DNA of 5,434 nt from Croceicoccus sp. (lineage in GTDB: Bacteria; Pseudomonadota; Alphaproteobacteria; Sphingomonadales; Sphingomonadaceae): assembly GCA_029936705.1 (NCBI GenBank), contig JAPYSD010000278.1, positions 1 through 5,434 of the forward strand, given 5' to 3'. The first letter of the stretch is position 1. Each line of letters begins with the position of its first letter. Shown here piece after piece: positions 4,684 through 5,434 of the stretch. A program made the position numbers and the translations under genes. The notes beneath the pieces were generated by a model, which made no database searches, had not been told where the DNA came from, and worked only from the letters and a program-made list of their open reading frames with translations.

Positions 4684-4703
4684 CAAACTTGGCATCCAGT
4701 TTG
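4684..4703. promoter_or_regulatory. inverted repeat, candidate operator of divergent promoters
   Basis: CAAACT (4684-4689) and AGTTTG (4698-4703) form a perfect 6-bp inverted repeat. Allowing one bulged T, the arms extend to 8 bp (CAAACTtGG / CCAGTTTG). It covers the plus-strand -35 box (4689-4694) and the position expected for the minus-strand -35, so one repressor dimer could control both genes. Confidence 0.45.
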
Positions 4704-4717
4704 CTTGATCCTACAAT
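4689..4717 (+). promoter_or_regulatory. sigma-70-type promoter of the plus-strand cargo gene
   Basis: TTGGCA (4689-4694), a 17-bp spacer, then TACAAT (4712-4717): five of six consensus bases in each box at ideal spacing. ATCC precedes the -10 box as in the minus-strand promoters. The predicted start near 4724 leaves a leader of about 26 nt that includes the ribosome binding site AAGGAAG (4738-4744). Confidence 0.75.
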
Positions 4718-4749
4718 GAAACTCATATGGATCAGGGAAGGAAGTTCGA

Positions 4750-5301
4750 ATGACGCACAATTTTCAAGCCGCAGGAATTTCGTCGATAAATAATCTGATC
4801 GCGAGCATCGAAGGAGGACAGGTTACCCTTGAGGCGTTCGAAGAAGCAGGTAGGAAAACCATACAAGATATGTGTGGTAAGGCTCAGGAGGATTTGAGAA
4901 CCAAACTCAAGCTATTTGCATCCGTAACCTGCATTAAATATGATTTGGCCCCGACTACATTGGACAGGCTCGTGAATAATATCGATGCCTTTCTTGAAAG
5001 CTGTGATAATAATAAGTTTTTCGCCGACCTGAGTGATGAAATTCCAGATTGGCCGTCTTCCTCCGCAGGATTTGGAGAAGAAATGACTGCTGAATGGGAT
5101 CAGCGGGTTTTAGAAATGATGCGCTCTGTTGTCGAGATATGTCAGAAGGAGATGGCTATTATACCTCATTGTTCGATGGGTGATGAAATTCGTAATTCAT
5201 TAGTATTGGCGATGGTCTACTGGCTTGAAAGAGATATCTCCTATAAGTCGGTTCTGTTCGTATCGAACATTCCAAATCGGCGATATGGTTCATCTGGCTG
5301 A
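4750..5301 (+). CDS. hypothetical protein, moron-like cargo gene (183 aa)
   Basis: The only convincing plus-strand gene in the window encodes a 183-aa, mostly helical soluble protein. It opens MTHNFQAAGISSINNLIASI, followed by helical stretches (EAFEEAGRKTIQDMCGKAQE; TTLDRLVNNIDAFLES). A loop with IPDWPSSSAGFGEE (about residues 98-111) leads to a second helical half (WDQRVLEMMRSVVEICQKEM; NSLVLAMVYWLERDI). Five cysteines are scattered without a metal-site pattern. ATG 4750 is preceded by AAGGAAG with a five-nt gap. Base composition is about 43% GC by count, far below the neighbours, with many AAT, ATA and TTT codons. It has its own promoter and a dyad operator, and near-identical terminators flank its module. 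These are the hallmarks of a horizontally acquired moron gene. I do not recognise the fold. A host-altering or defence role is possible but unproven. Confidence 0.85.
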   Translation: MTHNFQAAGISSINNLIASIEGGQVTLEAFEEAGRKTIQDMCGKAQEDLRTKLKLFASVTCIKYDLAPTTLDRLVNNIDAFLESCDNNKFFADLSDEIPDWPSSSAGFGEEMTAEWDQRVLEMMRSVVEICQKEMAIIPHCSMGDEIRNSLVLAMVYWLERDISYKSVLFVSNIPNRRYGSSG

Positions 5302-5329
5302 AATATTGATCTTTTCCTTCACTAATGAC

Positions 5330-5363
5330 AAAAAAACCCCGCCGCGGCGAAGCCGGGCGGGGT
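5330..5363 (-). terminator. intrinsic terminator, copy 2 of a duplicated element
   Basis: ACCCCGCC (5336-5343) pairs with GGCGGGGT (5356-5363), with the same inner GGC-GAA-GCC as copy 1. Seven Ts follow on the minus strand. It terminates the gene ending at 5394. On the plus side it is followed only by CTCTTG, so it would stop the cargo-gene transcript less efficiently. Confidence 0.88.
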
Positions 5364-5393
5364 CTCTTGTGGCCGATCAGGCCGGTGTGCCGC

Positions 5394-5434
5394 TTAGGCA
5401 GCGGCCTTGGCGGTCGGGAGCGCCACGGCGGTCA
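5394..5434 (-). CDS. C-terminal end of an unidentified protein (cut by right window edge)
   Basis: Only 13 codons are visible, reading TAVALPTAKAAA and then TAA at 5396-5394. The Ala-rich, GC-rich end in this frame, followed 30 nt later by a strong minus-strand terminator, supports a real gene end. The Ala/Lys/Pro-rich tail is not diagnostic, and nothing can be said about function. Confidence 0.55.
   Translation of the reverse strand, partial: TAVALPTAKAAA

Noticed and set aside
1..5434. CRISPR arrays, tRNAs, insertion sequences
   Set aside because: No regularly spaced repeats, no cloverleaf-like stretch and no transposase or IS-type ends were seen on either strand.

Overview
The window looks like an accessory, early-type stretch of a dsDNA phage or prophage from a high-GC host. 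An alphaproteobacterium is my best guess, but the sequence alone does not prove it. The reasons are: about a dozen very small genes packed head to tail on the minus strand; ATGA/TGATG stop-start overlaps; strong GC-rich hairpin terminators between blocks; small membrane, zinc-binding and unrecognised proteins; and no housekeeping gene, tRNA, transposase or CRISPR array. Most of the window is roughly 60% GC by hand estimate. The plus-strand gene at 4750-5301 is about 43% GC by direct count.

Layout, read right to left because transcription is mainly leftward. (1) 5394-5434 is the C-terminus of a minus-strand gene, followed by a strong terminator (5330-5363). (2) 4750-5301 is a lone plus-strand gene of unknown function, AT-richer than its surroundings, with its own promoter (4689-4717) and ribosome binding site. 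It resembles a phage 'moron' cargo gene. (3) 4355-4615 is a small acidic minus-strand protein, read divergently from the cargo gene and closed by a terminator (4304-4339) that is almost a copy of the one at 5330-5363. (4) 3946-4227 is a small protein whose translation-start region matches that of the 4355-4615 gene. (5) From a promoter at 3842-3871, whose predicted start point falls on the ATG itself (leaderless mRNA), runs a block 3835 -> 1966: an unknown 123-aa protein, an 81-aa Cys/His protein, a 54-aa single-span membrane peptide, an unknown 121-aa protein and a 136-aa zinc-ribbon membrane protein. It ends at a bidirectional terminator (1876-1917). (6) A promoter at 1820-1849 drives a 71-aa two-span membrane protein that ends at terminator 1462-1491. 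(7) 1442 -> 1 holds a chain of tightly spaced or overlapping small genes, ending in a gene cut by the left edge.

No defined pathway can be assigned. Three of the small proteins are membrane proteins, and the cargo gene has its own transcription unit. Both are typical of phage genes that alter the host, such as superinfection exclusion or defence and counter-defence genes, but that is inference. The most solid unusual signals are regulatory. Three promoters share a TTGG ... ATCCTA(T/C)AA(T/G) layout, one of them appears leaderless, dyad or tandem repeats lie at three promoter regions, and a near-identical terminator flanks the cargo module on both sides.

No stretch over 300 bases lacks a gene. 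The longest gap, 1741-1965, holds a promoter, a 9-bp tandem repeat and a terminator.
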